Shown: positions 49,820 to 57,303 of the stretch, in pieces
How positions within the stretch are numbered: position 1 is the stretch's first letter
Layout of the letters: the number at the start of each line of letters is the position of its first letter
NCBI RefSeq assembly: GCF_014212175.1
Contig: NZ_JACJVR010000051.1
Coordinates: 1-62,632 of the forward strand
Length of the DNA: 62,632 nucleotides
From: Cohnella xylanilytica
GTDB taxonomy: Bacteria > Bacillota > Bacilli > Paenibacillales > Paenibacillaceae
Reading direction: 5' to 3'
Notes under the pieces: generated by a model
Database searches by the model: none
What the model saw: only the letters and a program-made list of their open reading frames with translations
What the model was told of the DNA's origin: nothing
Translations under genes and position numbers: made by a program

Positions 49820-49879
49820 GCGCAGGCTTTTTATTAAAAATCCTACTAACACATTACACACCCGAACTGCCCATTACCG

Positions 49880-49990
49880 ACTTACACTAACTCAAGTACT
49901 TACACACTTACAGTGTCTCGCGTACTTACACTAATAGAATCTCGCGTACTTACACTAACAGAATCCTCCGGCACTAATACTCTCGAACAG
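49880..49990 (+). repeat. 24-bp repeats around CGTACTTACACTAA
   Basis: About four imperfect units of 18-26 bp. The two clearest are at 49921-49944 and 49945-49968 (CGTACTTACACTAAYAGAAT then CYYC/CTCG). Unrelated to the 22-base motif. Decayed traces (ACAGAA, ACTAAC) continue to about 50150. Confidence 0.7.
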
Positions 49991-50289
49991 AACGTTCCAC
50001 ACTTTCCGTACTAGCAGAGTAATTTCGAACCTACAAGTTCTAACAGAACATTTCCCGCACTTTAATTACGCTTTAACAGAAAGTTCCCTCGTCTACATCC
50101 CCGAAGCCAACTCGCTCTATCCAGACACTTCCCGCCTGCACGTACTAACTGAATATTCGTTCACCTGCTCGCGCTTACTACATCGCCATACTCTTGCGCC
50201 GATTGCCCATCCTGCTATCCCATCGCTACAGGCTAAATTTGCATTTGTAATTCATTTACAATTCCTGCGCTGTCCTCCACGCAATTTTG

Positions 50290-50311
50290 TGCCATTATCC
50301 CAATCATTCAG
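50290..50311 (+). repeat. array 3, left half, copy of the 22-base motif
   Basis: TGCCATTATCCC, AATCAT, TCAG. A worn copy lies about 80 bp upstream (CTGCTATCCCATCGCTACAG). Confidence 0.85.
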
Positions 50312-50561
50312 GGAATGAGGGATGTGCTATTAGCGGCAAGTTGACACTGCATTCGTTCGCGACAAAAGTGCAGTCTAAACGAAGTTGATGGCAATCGATT
50401 AATCTTCGTGATACGTGTCGGGATTTCTAAGCTATCTTATCTCGTTCGTTCAAGGTGATTGCTTAACGGATGGTTATATAAGAGAGCCCGGTTGCTTGGA
50501 GAAGGGAGATGAATTGATGGGAACAAGTGCGGGAAAAAAAGTTATAAAACATCCGAATCGA

Positions 50562-51491
50562 TTAAGCCGTCCAGAGTCGGAGATGCCGGCCCCTCCACTT
50601 CGAGCGGCTGCCCCACATCCGCCACGGAACGGGGAGAACCGGCCGGTCCTTGGTCAGTTCCTTATAAATAATCGTCGGCGTTGAGGCGCACCAACCGAGC
50701 AAGGCGTCGAACGCTGGAACGCTGCGAAGCTTCAGATTGACCCGGAAGGCGAACTCGTCCAAATACGCCTGCAGATGCTTGGCGCCGATGCCGTTGAACG
50801 TGTCGTTCAGCCAAGCCCCGACGAACCATTGAAGCCGCTTGAACACGGGGAGGGATTTGTCCGCGCGCGTGTGGTGCGTCACCTGTTGCCTGTCGGTATG
50901 AACCTTCTCGAACGCGTCCAATCCGAACCTAAGAACCGATCTTTGCTCGTTGTCGACGTGGTTCGGGTGGGGTTGCTTGATTTTCACATGGGTGGGTTCG
51001 TTCTGCTCGTTAACCGAAGCTCCCAGGATCAGAGGCTGGCGGCTGTCGAGGAAGAAGAGCGATCCGTAATGAAAGGGTTGAACGCGTACAGTCCCCGCGA
51101 GCGTCTCGCTTGCATCGGCCCGCTGCATGGCGTGGCGGAGCTTGTGGGAGATGAGCCAGGCGGTCTTGTACGTGACGCCGATGATCTTGGACAGGCGAAG
51201 AGAGCTGATCCCGGAGGGCTGAGAGAGCAAGAAAAGAGCCTGAAACCAGCGGGTAAGGGAGGTCGAGCTTCCTTCCATGGCGGTGCCGGCGATGATCGAC
51301 GTCTGGAGGCCGCAATGGGCGCATTCATATAGAGGCAATCGGCGGGTCGAGATCCGATAGTAACGGGAGTCGGCGCAGGAGGGGCAGCGGAAGCCGTCGG
51401 GCCACCGGGCGTGGAACAGCGCGTCGGCGCAGGCTTGCTCGGTATCGAACCGCCGGCAAAAATCTGCGAAAGAGCAATCTTCCGAAATCAC
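50562..51491 (-). CDS. IS1595/ISXO2-like transposase homologue, catalytically altered
   Basis: About 309 residues. The N-terminal part is typical of IS1595 transposases: DFCRRFDTEQACADALF, a zinc ribbon (CPSC...CAHC), QTSIIAGTAMEGSSTSLTRWFQALFLL, KTAWLISHKLRHAM. The end also fits (WFVGAWLNDTFNGIGAKHLQAYLDEFAFRVN). But the expected first catalytic motif, normally VEVDETY-GG, reads VRVQPFHYGS here: the Asp is gone. The frame is intact with no stop. GTG 51491 follows GGAGG. It is controlled by a strong promoter with two LexA boxes and lies between inverted halves of repeat array 3. Either an inactive relic or a domesticated DNA-binding protein. Confidence 0.85.
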   Translation of the reverse strand: MISEDCSFADFCRRFDTEQACADALFHARWPDGFRCPSCADSRYYRISTRRLPLYECAHCGLQTSIIAGTAMEGSSTSLTRWFQALFLLSQPSGISSLRLSKIIGVTYKTAWLISHKLRHAMQRADASETLAGTVRVQPFHYGSLFFLDSRQPLILGASVNEQNEPTHVKIKQPHPNHVDNEQRSVLRFGLDAFEKVHTDRQQVTHHTRADKSLPVFKRLQWFVGAWLNDTFNGIGAKHLQAYLDEFAFRVNLKLRSVPAFDALLGWCASTPTIIYKELTKDRPVLPVPWRMWGSRSKWRGRHLRLWTA

Positions 51492-51509
51492 GAAAGCCAC
51501 CTCCACGAA

Positions 51510-51558
51510 GAACGTATGTTCTTATTTCTATTTTAACGAACGTATGTTCTTTTGTCAA
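51510..51558 (-). promoter_or_regulatory. SOS promoter: TTGACA-17-TAAAAT with two LexA boxes
   Basis: On the reverse strand, TTGACA (51553-51558) and TAAAAT (51530-51535) are exactly 17 bp apart. GAACATACGTTC (51538-51549) fills the spacer and a second identical box lies at 51510-51521, before the ribosome site. Both fit the Bacillus LexA/DinR box GAAC-RNRY-GTTC. Expect repression by LexA and induction by DNA damage. Confidence 0.85.
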
Positions 51559-51627
51559 ACACAAATACCAAAATAATGTAAGTTTTATGAGGAGTTCGAC
51601 GTTGAAGGCGGTGGAAAAAGGGGGGGA

Positions 51628-51928
51628 CTGAGGGGGAGGGATAATGACAGTGGCATCTGGGGGGCGAGACTGAGAGAAGGGGATAGTGGGGCGGGACAAC
51701 GGAGTTGAGAGGGTGGAGAACGAGAATACTGAGTCGTTGGGATAATGGCATACGAAGTCGAAGCCGGAGCGGCGGAGAGTATGGCCGAACTGAGTCGTTG
51801 GGATAATGGTATAGGGAGTCGGAGTCGGGGGTGGCGGAGGGGCAACTGAGGCGATGGGATATTGGCGCCACTGACGAGGAGGCGAATCGCGCTCGAACGG
51901 GTGATTCTGAGCAGAAGGGATAACAGAT
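51628..51928 (-). repeat. array 3, right half: 22-base motif inverted
   Basis: Six copies at 51628, 51670, 51729, 51790, 51846 and 51907, reading CTGA, six bases, GGGATAATGG(CA). Spacing 42-61 bp. Same orientation as the right halves of arrays 1 and 2. From 51929 to 52285 there is an AT-rich stretch with a palindrome CATCAATTGATG (52184-52195) and no gene. Confidence 0.88.
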
Positions 51929-52291
51929 ATGCAGAGGGGGTGAAGAGGAGGGGGCAGGCGAGTGTCGGAAAATAGTGGGGTTTATCGAGGAAACGGTTGC
52001 TCCAATAAGGAGGAGAATAAAAGTCAAAACAGAATGAAGGTTGTTTGTGTGAGATTACGTCACTCAAATCGAAGGATACATAAGGGCAATACGGAGATAG
52101 GGGCAAAACATAATCATAAGTTTGGAAAAATGCCATAAAGACAATTGATTAAATATGTTATAAAATATTACATATAAAATGATCATCAATTGATGTACAA
52201 GAAATTCGTTATATTAATTGACGCGACGAAGTTGGCAGAGGGCGACACCGAGGGCCGCCGATATCAGCGACGTAAATAAGGAGGAATGGTC

Positions 52292-53986
52292 ATGGCTGCT
52301 ATACCGCGCAAAGAACCCGCATCCGGCAACCGCCCGGAGCCGAGCTTGTTTACCGTCAAGGATCTGTTGGATCTCCCCCATTTGGGGCATGCGAGACTGA
52401 TCGCAGGGGATAAGGGCGTCCACGCGGCGATCGGCAGGGCGAACGTCATGGAGTCGACGGATCTGCTTCCGTGGGTTCGCCCGGGGGACTTGTTGGTCGC
52501 GGCGGGGTACCCCTCGTCCGACGAGCCGGAACGGGCCCGGCAGCTTATTCCGGAGTTGGCCCGGAGAGGCGTCGCGGCGCTGGGAATGACCGTGCGGAGC
52601 TTGGACGAGGTTCCCGCGGATGCGCTGGCGGAAGCCGATAAGCACGGATTGCCGCTATTGGCGCTTCCCTCCGACCTCTCGTTGTCCGACGTCGTCAGGG
52701 CGGTAATGGAACGCATTCTGGCTCTGGAAGCGGCTCAACTGGCCGAATTGCAGACCCGGATCCAGAGCATGAGCCGGCTCCTTCTGGAAGGAAGCGGGCT
52801 GTACGGCTTGCTGGACGCGCTGGAGACGACGCTCGGCAACCCGGTGGCGATCGTTCGCGAGCCGGATAAGCCATGGCTGTCCGAGGGACTTCGGACCGCG
52901 GATTCGATGGAGGCTTGGCCCGTCGTGCAGGCGCTATCGTTCCGCCAGGCAGGGCGGGGACTGTCCGACGGAGGGTTCGCGACGCTGCAGAACGGTTATC
53001 GCGCGTATGTATGTCCGATCCCGGCGAGGAGGGCGAAGGAAGCTTGTCTCGTTCTGCTCGAGCGCAACCGGGAGATCTCGCCGCTCGATATGTTAAGCGT
53101 CGAACGGCTGTCGGCCCTAATCGGCATGGAGCTTGCCAATATGGAAGCGGTGCGGGAGGTCGAAGGCAAATACTTGGATCAATTCCTGCAAGACTGGTTG
53201 TCCGGCCGTATCGTGTCCGAGCACGATTGGAAGCTGCGCGCGGAGGTATGCGGCTGCACGCTGCCGGAACAGACGCCGCTCTGCGCGGTGTTGGTCGGTC
53301 TTGGGGAGCGGACCGAGCAGACTCCCGACAAGCTGCGCGAGCTGGCCCGCCGGCTCCGTTCGGAACGGCTGCGGTCGCTTGACGCCTGGATGGCCGCTCC
53401 CATCGGCGGCGATCTCGCTCTTATCGTTCCGGTGCCGGAGACGGTCCGGCTGGACTATCAAGCCGAATCCTCGGCGTCCGGCATTCTGCAGAGGCTGCTC
53501 GCCGAACTGAGGGCGCTTCTCGGCGACCAGGAGCTGCGCCTGTTCGCGGGAAGGGTCGCCGACCGGCCGGAGCGGCTTCCCGCCAGCTTGTCCCAAGCCC
53601 GAAGGGCGCGACAAGTGGCCGAGGTGTGCGGGTTGGCCGGCGATACGGTCACCTACGACAGGCTCGGCGTGTATTCGTTGTTATACCTGATTCCGTCCAG
53701 CGAGGAGAGGGAGCAGTTCCTGCTGCGCTTCTCGGCTCCGCTCCAGCAAGCCGACCGGAAAGGGGGAGGCCGCCTCGTGGAGACTCTCGAGATGTTTTTC
53801 CGCTGCAACGGCAATATCAAGCTTACCTCGGAGAAGCTGTTCGCGCATTACAACACGGTCGTCTATCGACTGGATAAAATCCAGAGCATTCTGGGCGTCT
53901 CCCTGGACGATCCGGAAGACCGGCTGCAGCTGCAGTTATCGCTTAAGCTCGGTCAAATAACGCCGGGGTCTTCCGGAACGGGCTGA
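52292..53986 (+). CDS. PucR family transcriptional regulator
   Basis: About 564 residues. N-terminal PucR domain (FTVKDLLDLPHLGHARLIAGDKG; RANVMESTDLLPWVRPGDLLV), a GGDEF-like middle domain, and the C-terminal helix-turn-helix (LVETLEMFFRCNGNIKLTSEKLFAHYNTVVYRLDKIQSILGVSLDDPEDRLQLQLSLKL). In Bacilli such regulators control purine, amino acid or amine catabolism; no such genes are adjacent, so the target is unknown. ATG 52292 follows AAGGAGG with normal spacing; ATG 52286 is too close. AT-rich upstream region. Confidence 0.9.
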   Translation: MAAIPRKEPASGNRPEPSLFTVKDLLDLPHLGHARLIAGDKGVHAAIGRANVMESTDLLPWVRPGDLLVAAGYPSSDEPERARQLIPELARRGVAALGMTVRSLDEVPADALAEADKHGLPLLALPSDLSLSDVVRAVMERILALEAAQLAELQTRIQSMSRLLLEGSGLYGLLDALETTLGNPVAIVREPDKPWLSEGLRTADSMEAWPVVQALSFRQAGRGLSDGGFATLQNGYRAYVCPIPARRAKEACLVLLERNREISPLDMLSVERLSALIGMELANMEAVREVEGKYLDQFLQDWLSGRIVSEHDWKLRAEVCGCTLPEQTPLCAVLVGLGERTEQTPDKLRELARRLRSERLRSLDAWMAAPIGGDLALIVPVPETVRLDYQAESSASGILQRLLAELRALLGDQELRLFAGRVADRPERLPASLSQARRARQVAEVCGLAGDTVTYDRLGVYSLLYLIPSSEEREQFLLRFSAPLQQADRKGGGRLVETLEMFFRCNGNIKLTSEKLFAHYNTVVYRLDKIQSILGVSLDDPEDRLQLQLSLKLGQITPGSSGTG

Positions 53987-53991
53987 GAGGG

Positions 53992-54025
53992 TAAAACCGC
54001 CTTGCCGGCCGCCGCCGGCAAGGCG
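53992..54025 (-). terminator. hairpin between pucR-like gene and yjcZ-like gene
   Basis: CGCCTTGCCGGC (53998-54009) pairs perfectly with GCCGGCAAGGCG (54014-54025). A run of T follows on the reverse strand (GTTTTACC), so it mainly terminates the yjcZ-like transcript, but may act on both. Confidence 0.75.
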
Positions 54026-54049
54026 TTAGTCAGGGAAGCCGGATCTCGT

Positions 54050-54169
54050 TCAGATCCAGCCGGCGCGAAGGATGATAACCAGCAGGATAAAGAGAACAAG
54101 CGCGAAGGCAGCCGTGCCATAGCCGCCGTATACCGGACCGCAACCCGTGCCCGCAACCGGATAACCCAT
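54050..54169 (-). CDS. YjcZ family tiny spore membrane protein
   Basis: 39 residues: a Gly/Tyr-rich head (GYPVAGTGCGPVYGGYGT) and one hydrophobic helix (AAFALVLFILLVIILRAGWI). This is the pattern of the YjcZ/tiny-TM family of Bacillus sporulation proteins. GGGAGGG lies seven bases before the ATG. It lies downstream of the gerP-like operon on the same strand, about 100 bp away, and ends before the hairpin at 53992. Confidence 0.85.
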   Translation of the reverse strand: MGYPVAGTGCGPVYGGYGTAAFALVLFILLVIILRAGWI

Positions 54170-54270
54170 CGTGCAACCCTCCCGAGTCGATTGTGCGTGA
54201 TGTCGTATCACAATGTCAGGATATGCGCGGTTAGACGGATCTCCTGTACGTTTATACCGGTTGCATAAAC

Positions 54271-54672
54271 CTATTCGCGAAAATCAGCGGGTGCCCCGGC
54301 GTTAAAGTGCCGGATATTGACGATCCTCGATTCGGCCGCAACGGGGCCTCCTCCGTTGCCGTATCGGACGAGGCTGGAGCTGGAGGCGCCCGTGATCCGG
54401 CTCGATCCGACCTGGATCCGGCCGTTCCTCGAGCAGGACGAGAACCGGACCGGCGGCGAACTCGTCGGAACCAGCTTCGGCAAGGAAAACAGGCTATAAG
54501 AGGAGTACGCCAATTCGTCGCGGTAGAAGTTCGCCTTCCTCCGCTGGATGGCGAGGACCCAATCCTTCATGTTGACGGAGTCGATCGTGTCTCCGAATTG
54601 AAGGACGGACGAGGAGGACAACGAATTCAAGAAGGCGTAGCCGACGAAGACGTAACGATCCCCCGCGTTCAT
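54271..54672 (-). CDS. gerPE: GerPE family spore germination protein
   Basis: 133 residues. NSLSSSSVLQFGDTIDSVNMKDWVLAIQRRKANFYRDE is the GerPE pattern (self-similar to GerPB/PD: SSSVLQ-GD). GerP proteins are made in the mother cell and help germinants pass the spore coat. Start overlaps the gerPD stop by four bases. Last gene of the gerP operon here. Confidence 0.88.
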   Translation of the reverse strand: MNAGDRYVFVGYAFLNSLSSSSVLQFGDTIDSVNMKDWVLAIQRRKANFYRDELAYSSYSLFSLPKLVPTSSPPVRFSSCSRNGRIQVGSSRITGASSSSLVRYGNGGGPVAAESRIVNIRHFNAGAPADFRE

Positions 54673-54878
54673 GTCTCTTCTTCCTCCGAAACTTCGGGCA
54701 GAGGCACCATAGGTCCGACGATAACGGATTCCGGGGGCGTATCGAAGAACGAATGCAGAACGAACGAATCGGAATCGCCGATCAGCATCGAGGAAGCGCT
54801 CGCCACGCCGGTTACTTTAATGACCCCTACGGTAACGGGGCCGTTGGTCACGTTCATCTCGAGGTATGGACTTCTCAT
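54669..54878 (-). CDS. gerPD: GerPD family spore germination protein
   Basis: 69 residues. VTVGVIKVTGVASASSMLIGDSDSFVLHSFFDTPPESVIVGPMVPLPE: the SSS-IGD-S and FDTPPES-I-GP signatures match GerPD. A little longer than the Bacillus protein owing to an acidic tail (EVSEEEET). Start overlaps the gerPC stop; stop overlaps gerPE. Confidence 0.9.
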   Translation of the reverse strand: MRSPYLEMNVTNGPVTVGVIKVTGVASASSMLIGDSDSFVLHSFFDTPPESVIVGPMVPLPEVSEEEET

Positions 54879-55681
54879 CCGCTCGTCTCCTGTCCGGTGT
54901 CCGGCCGCCTGAAATTCCGCAAGTAGTTCGTGATGGCGATGCGGACGTCCTTCATCGTTTTGTCCAGAACGGTTCTCTCCCACGCACGCATCTCCTCGTC
55001 GCTGCCGTTCGCCGGATAAGGAACGGCCCGGCCGTAATGCTGCACCCTCCGGTTCAGCTGGGACCGGATGTCGTCGACCATCAACCGCCGGTGCTCGGCG
55101 TCGATCTCGACTTGAAGCTGCCCGCCCAGCCGATCCACCAGCTCGTGGCCGTTCCGCGCGAGATCGTCGTCGGCTTCCTGCTGAAGGCGTCGGATTCGGC
55201 CCGCTTGATCGGCCGTACCGGCTCCTTGGACGAACGGAATCTCCGTCGTCATCTGGCCTCCGGGCGCCATGCCCGTCGAACCAGCCGGCGAACCGGTCGG
55301 CTGGAAGAATGGCGAGTCGGCCAGGGAACCGGTCGGAGCGCCTGTCGGAGCGCCTGTCGGGGCACCTGTCGGAGAAGCGGGCGAAGAGGGCTCCGCCCAC
55401 ATTCCGGGAGCGGGCACCTCGAACGATTCGATGTCCTTCATCGCCTGCGGGGACAGTCCGATATTAAGCGTTCCGTCCAGCCTCGACACTTTCAGTTGAT
55501 CGAAATGGTATTCGACGTGGATCGGCGGTTTGCTGCGAAGCTCCGCCAACTCCTTCTCCAATTGCTCGGTGCGTTGAATGGACTGCTCCAGCCTCTGCTC
55601 CAGCTCCTGAATCCGCTGGAACAGCAGCTGGGCATCCGGGGAAGCGGAATAGCCGTACCAAGGGTTGTTCACGGCGATCAC
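54875..55681 (-). CDS. gerPC: GerPC family spore germination protein
   Basis: 268 residues, longer than the roughly 200 of Bacillus GerPC. N-terminal coiled coil (LLFQRIQELEQRLEQSIQRTEQLEKELAEL), then PPIHVEYHFDQLKVSRLDGTLNIGL, the GerPC core. The extra length is a Pro/Gly/Thr-rich insertion with TGAP repeats (about residues 100-150). The C-terminal part (VDDIRSQLNRRVQHY ... VRIAITNYLRNF) is conserved. Located 20 bases after gerPB. Confidence 0.9.
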   Translation of the reverse strand: MIAVNNPWYGYSASPDAQLLFQRIQELEQRLEQSIQRTEQLEKELAELRSKPPIHVEYHFDQLKVSRLDGTLNIGLSPQAMKDIESFEVPAPGMWAEPSSPASPTGAPTGAPTGAPTGSLADSPFFQPTGSPAGSTGMAPGGQMTTEIPFVQGAGTADQAGRIRRLQQEADDDLARNGHELVDRLGGQLQVEIDAEHRRLMVDDIRSQLNRRVQHYGRAVPYPANGSDEEMRAWERTVLDKTMKDVRIAITNYLRNFRRPDTGQETSG

Positions 55682-55701
55682 CTCCTTCGTCCGTACCGGG
55701 A

Positions 55702-55947
55702 CTACCGGTCAGGCAGCGTGCGGGTCGGGTTCGGAAAAGGAACGAGCGCCACGGCGTTGGTGCTCGTCTGGGCGATCTGCTCCCCGGTCAGTTGGGGAGC
55801 GGGGCCGGTAAACCCTCCCGTGTTGAACAGCTGGGACAACGACGAGATGCTGCCGGCGCTTCCGATCTGCAGGACGGAAGAGTTCGTTACGGCATCGACC
55901 CGCAGCTGGTTTATCGTGATCTGCTGATGAATATTCCATTGGATCAT
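55702..55947 (-). CDS. gerPB: GerPB family spore germination protein
   Basis: 81 residues. INQLRVDAVTNSSVLQIGSAGSISSLSQLFNTGGFTGPAP matches GerPB closely. Its start overlaps the end of the first gerP gene (ATGA), so translation is coupled. Confidence 0.92.
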   Translation of the reverse strand: MIQWNIHQQITINQLRVDAVTNSSVLQIGSAGSISSLSQLFNTGGFTGPAPQLTGEQIAQTSTNAVALVPFPNPTRTLPDR

Positions 55948-56177
55948 ACGACACCGCCATCCATTTGATTGTCGTTCGCATCGAAGACATCGGGGTCGTT
56001 CGTGTTGGTGGCGCTGACCGCGTTATTCGACCGCGGCAAGTCGCCGGTCAAGAAGGAGCCTGCGCCGGCATACGATTTGTTGGTGCTGGAAGGATTCACT
56101 TGAAGGCAATCTCCGAAAAGAACGACTCCGCTTGAACCCACGCTGAGAATTTTGACGGCTCCGATAATGCTTGGCAT
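55944..56177 (-). CDS. GerPA/GerPF family spore germination protein
   Basis: 77 residues: GAVKILSVGSSGVVLFGDCLQVNPSSTNKSYAGAGSFLTGDLPRSNNAVSATNTNDPDVFDANDN. GerPA and GerPF are paralogues with this GDxxxxxPxSxxKxxxGxG pattern; position (first gene) suggests GerPA, but sequence alone does not separate them. No second copy follows gerPE, so one of the two paralogues is missing from the operon. AAAGGAG lies upstream of the ATG. Confidence 0.87.
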   Translation of the reverse strand: MPSIIGAVKILSVGSSGVVLFGDCLQVNPSSTNKSYAGAGSFLTGDLPRSNNAVSATNTNDPDVFDANDNQMDGGVV

Positions 56178-56337
56178 AGGCGGGACGACTCCTTTGAATT
56201 GGCGTCATGCTTCAGTGTATGAAGGCGAACGCCCAGATGTTCTTCCGCGGGGGAGAGAACCGCCGCGGCGCTGCCGGCGCTCACCCGCGGCATAGGCGAA
56301 GCATATGCTGTCGCATGAAAAACAAAGGGTGAAAGCC

Positions 56338-56796
56338 ATGACATCATTTTTCGACAGCGGACCGCTTCCGGACTTCAAAGAGATCCAGAAATGGCTCGGG
56401 AAGGAACTGCCTTGGAAGCTGGCCGAGCAATGGGAGCGGGCGAACGACAATTCCTGGCTGAACCAGTACGTTCAGAACATCCTCGAGAGCTCGAAGCGCC
56501 TGCCTCGCCGGGAAGAGGAGCGGACGATCCGGACGGAGACGTCGAAGGACGAGAAGCACGTCCTCGTCCGGCTCGCCCTTCCCCCGAACGCTTCCCAGAA
56601 GGAGATCAGGCTGTTCGCCACGGCGGACAGGCTGAAAATCACGGGACTTCCCGACGGCCGCAATAAAATCGTCCGGCTCCCCTGCCTGATTCTGCCCCGT
56701 TCCGGCAAGGCGGCCTGGAAAAACGGCCGAATGACCGTCAAATTCCGCCGGAGGCCGGTCGATCGGGACGAGGTGGAATTGTTCATCCGCTCCTGA
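56338..56796 (+). CDS. Hsp20/alpha-crystallin-like protein
   Basis: About 152 residues. N-terminal part (FFDSGPLPDFKEIQKWLGKELPWKLAEQW) and a C-terminal alpha-crystallin-like domain (DEKHVLVRLALPPNASQKEIRLFATADRLKITGLPDGRNKIVRLP ... NGRMTVKFRR). Small heat-shock-like proteins of this type occur in spores (CotM/CotP group), and divergence from the gerP operon fits that. AAAGGGTGAAAGCC precedes ATG 56338. Chaperone function is inferred. Confidence 0.78.
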   Translation: MTSFFDSGPLPDFKEIQKWLGKELPWKLAEQWERANDNSWLNQYVQNILESSKRLPRREEERTIRTETSKDEKHVLVRLALPPNASQKEIRLFATADRLKITGLPDGRNKIVRLPCLILPRSGKAAWKNGRMTVKFRRRPVDRDEVELFIRS

Positions 56797-56875
56797 ATCC
56801 GTTATAATGCAAGAAGGACGGCGTCGTCCGCGGAAGAGCGGACGTTCGCCAAGCGGACAAGGGAGGATTCGGGAA

Positions 56876-57076
56876 GTGGAACTGACGGACGTATCGAACG
56901 TATCGCCCGGGCTGTTCGTGACGGGGGTCATCTTCATTCTGTTGGTCGGATCGCTGCTGAGCCTGGGCGTGCTGCGGTTCTTCCAGCAGCGCAAGCGGCA
57001 AGGAAGCTTGTTCATGGTCGGCTCGGTTCTGTCGTTCGTCGCGATGGTGCTCGTGGTCGATCGATGGTTCGCCTGA
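56876..57076 (+). CDS. small two-helix membrane protein
   Basis: 66 residues from GTG 56876 (GGGAGG upstream; the frame is open earlier without a start signal). Two hydrophobic helices (LFVTGVIFILLVGSLLSLGVL and LFMVGSVLSFVAMVLVV) joined by a basic loop (FFQQRKRQG). No family recognised. A terminator follows at 57129. Confidence 0.7.
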   Translation: MELTDVSNVSPGLFVTGVIFILLVGSLLSLGVLRFFQQRKRQGSLFMVGSVLSFVAMVLVVDRWFA

Positions 57077-57128
57077 AGCCGTCCGGTCCCAACGATCGGA
57101 CCTGAGAGCTTGGCATAGCGCGTCGAAT

Positions 57129-57164
57129 GGGGCCGTCGGGGCAGTTCCCGGCGGCCCTTGTTTG
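57129..57164 (+). terminator. terminator after the small membrane protein
   Basis: GGGGCCGTCGGG (57129-57140) pairs with CCCGGCGGCCC (57147-57157), followed by TTGTTTG. Confidence 0.65.
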
Positions 57165-57303
57165 CGTCTGCGGGCCTAATTTGTTTGCCGCGATACGGCT
57201 TTAGAACGCAACTTTTCATAGGGAATGTACGTTTATAATAGGGCCGTACGAAATTCCGACGCGCCAATAGCCCCCTTCTAACCGAACCAAAGGAGATGTA
57301 CCG

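Larger units (their letters stand above)
49693..50561. other. gene-free repeat-rich region
   Basis: Holds a weak hairpin at 49710-49745 with CATTTTTTA after it (possible terminator of the zinc-ribbon gene), two good copies of the 22-base motif (49798, 50290), a decayed one near 50210, and 24-bp repeats (49880-49990). AT content is higher than in the genes. A frame at 50415 runs into the transposase-like gene antisense and is not convincing. Confidence 0.7.

Noticed and set aside
49988..50004. GAACGTTC near 49993 as a third LexA box
   Set aside because: It lacks the four-base spacer of the Bacillus LexA box.
50415..50684. 89-codon frame before the ISXO2-like gene
   Set aside because: Its second half is antisense to the transposase-like gene and it lacks a ribosome site; kept only as gene-free region.
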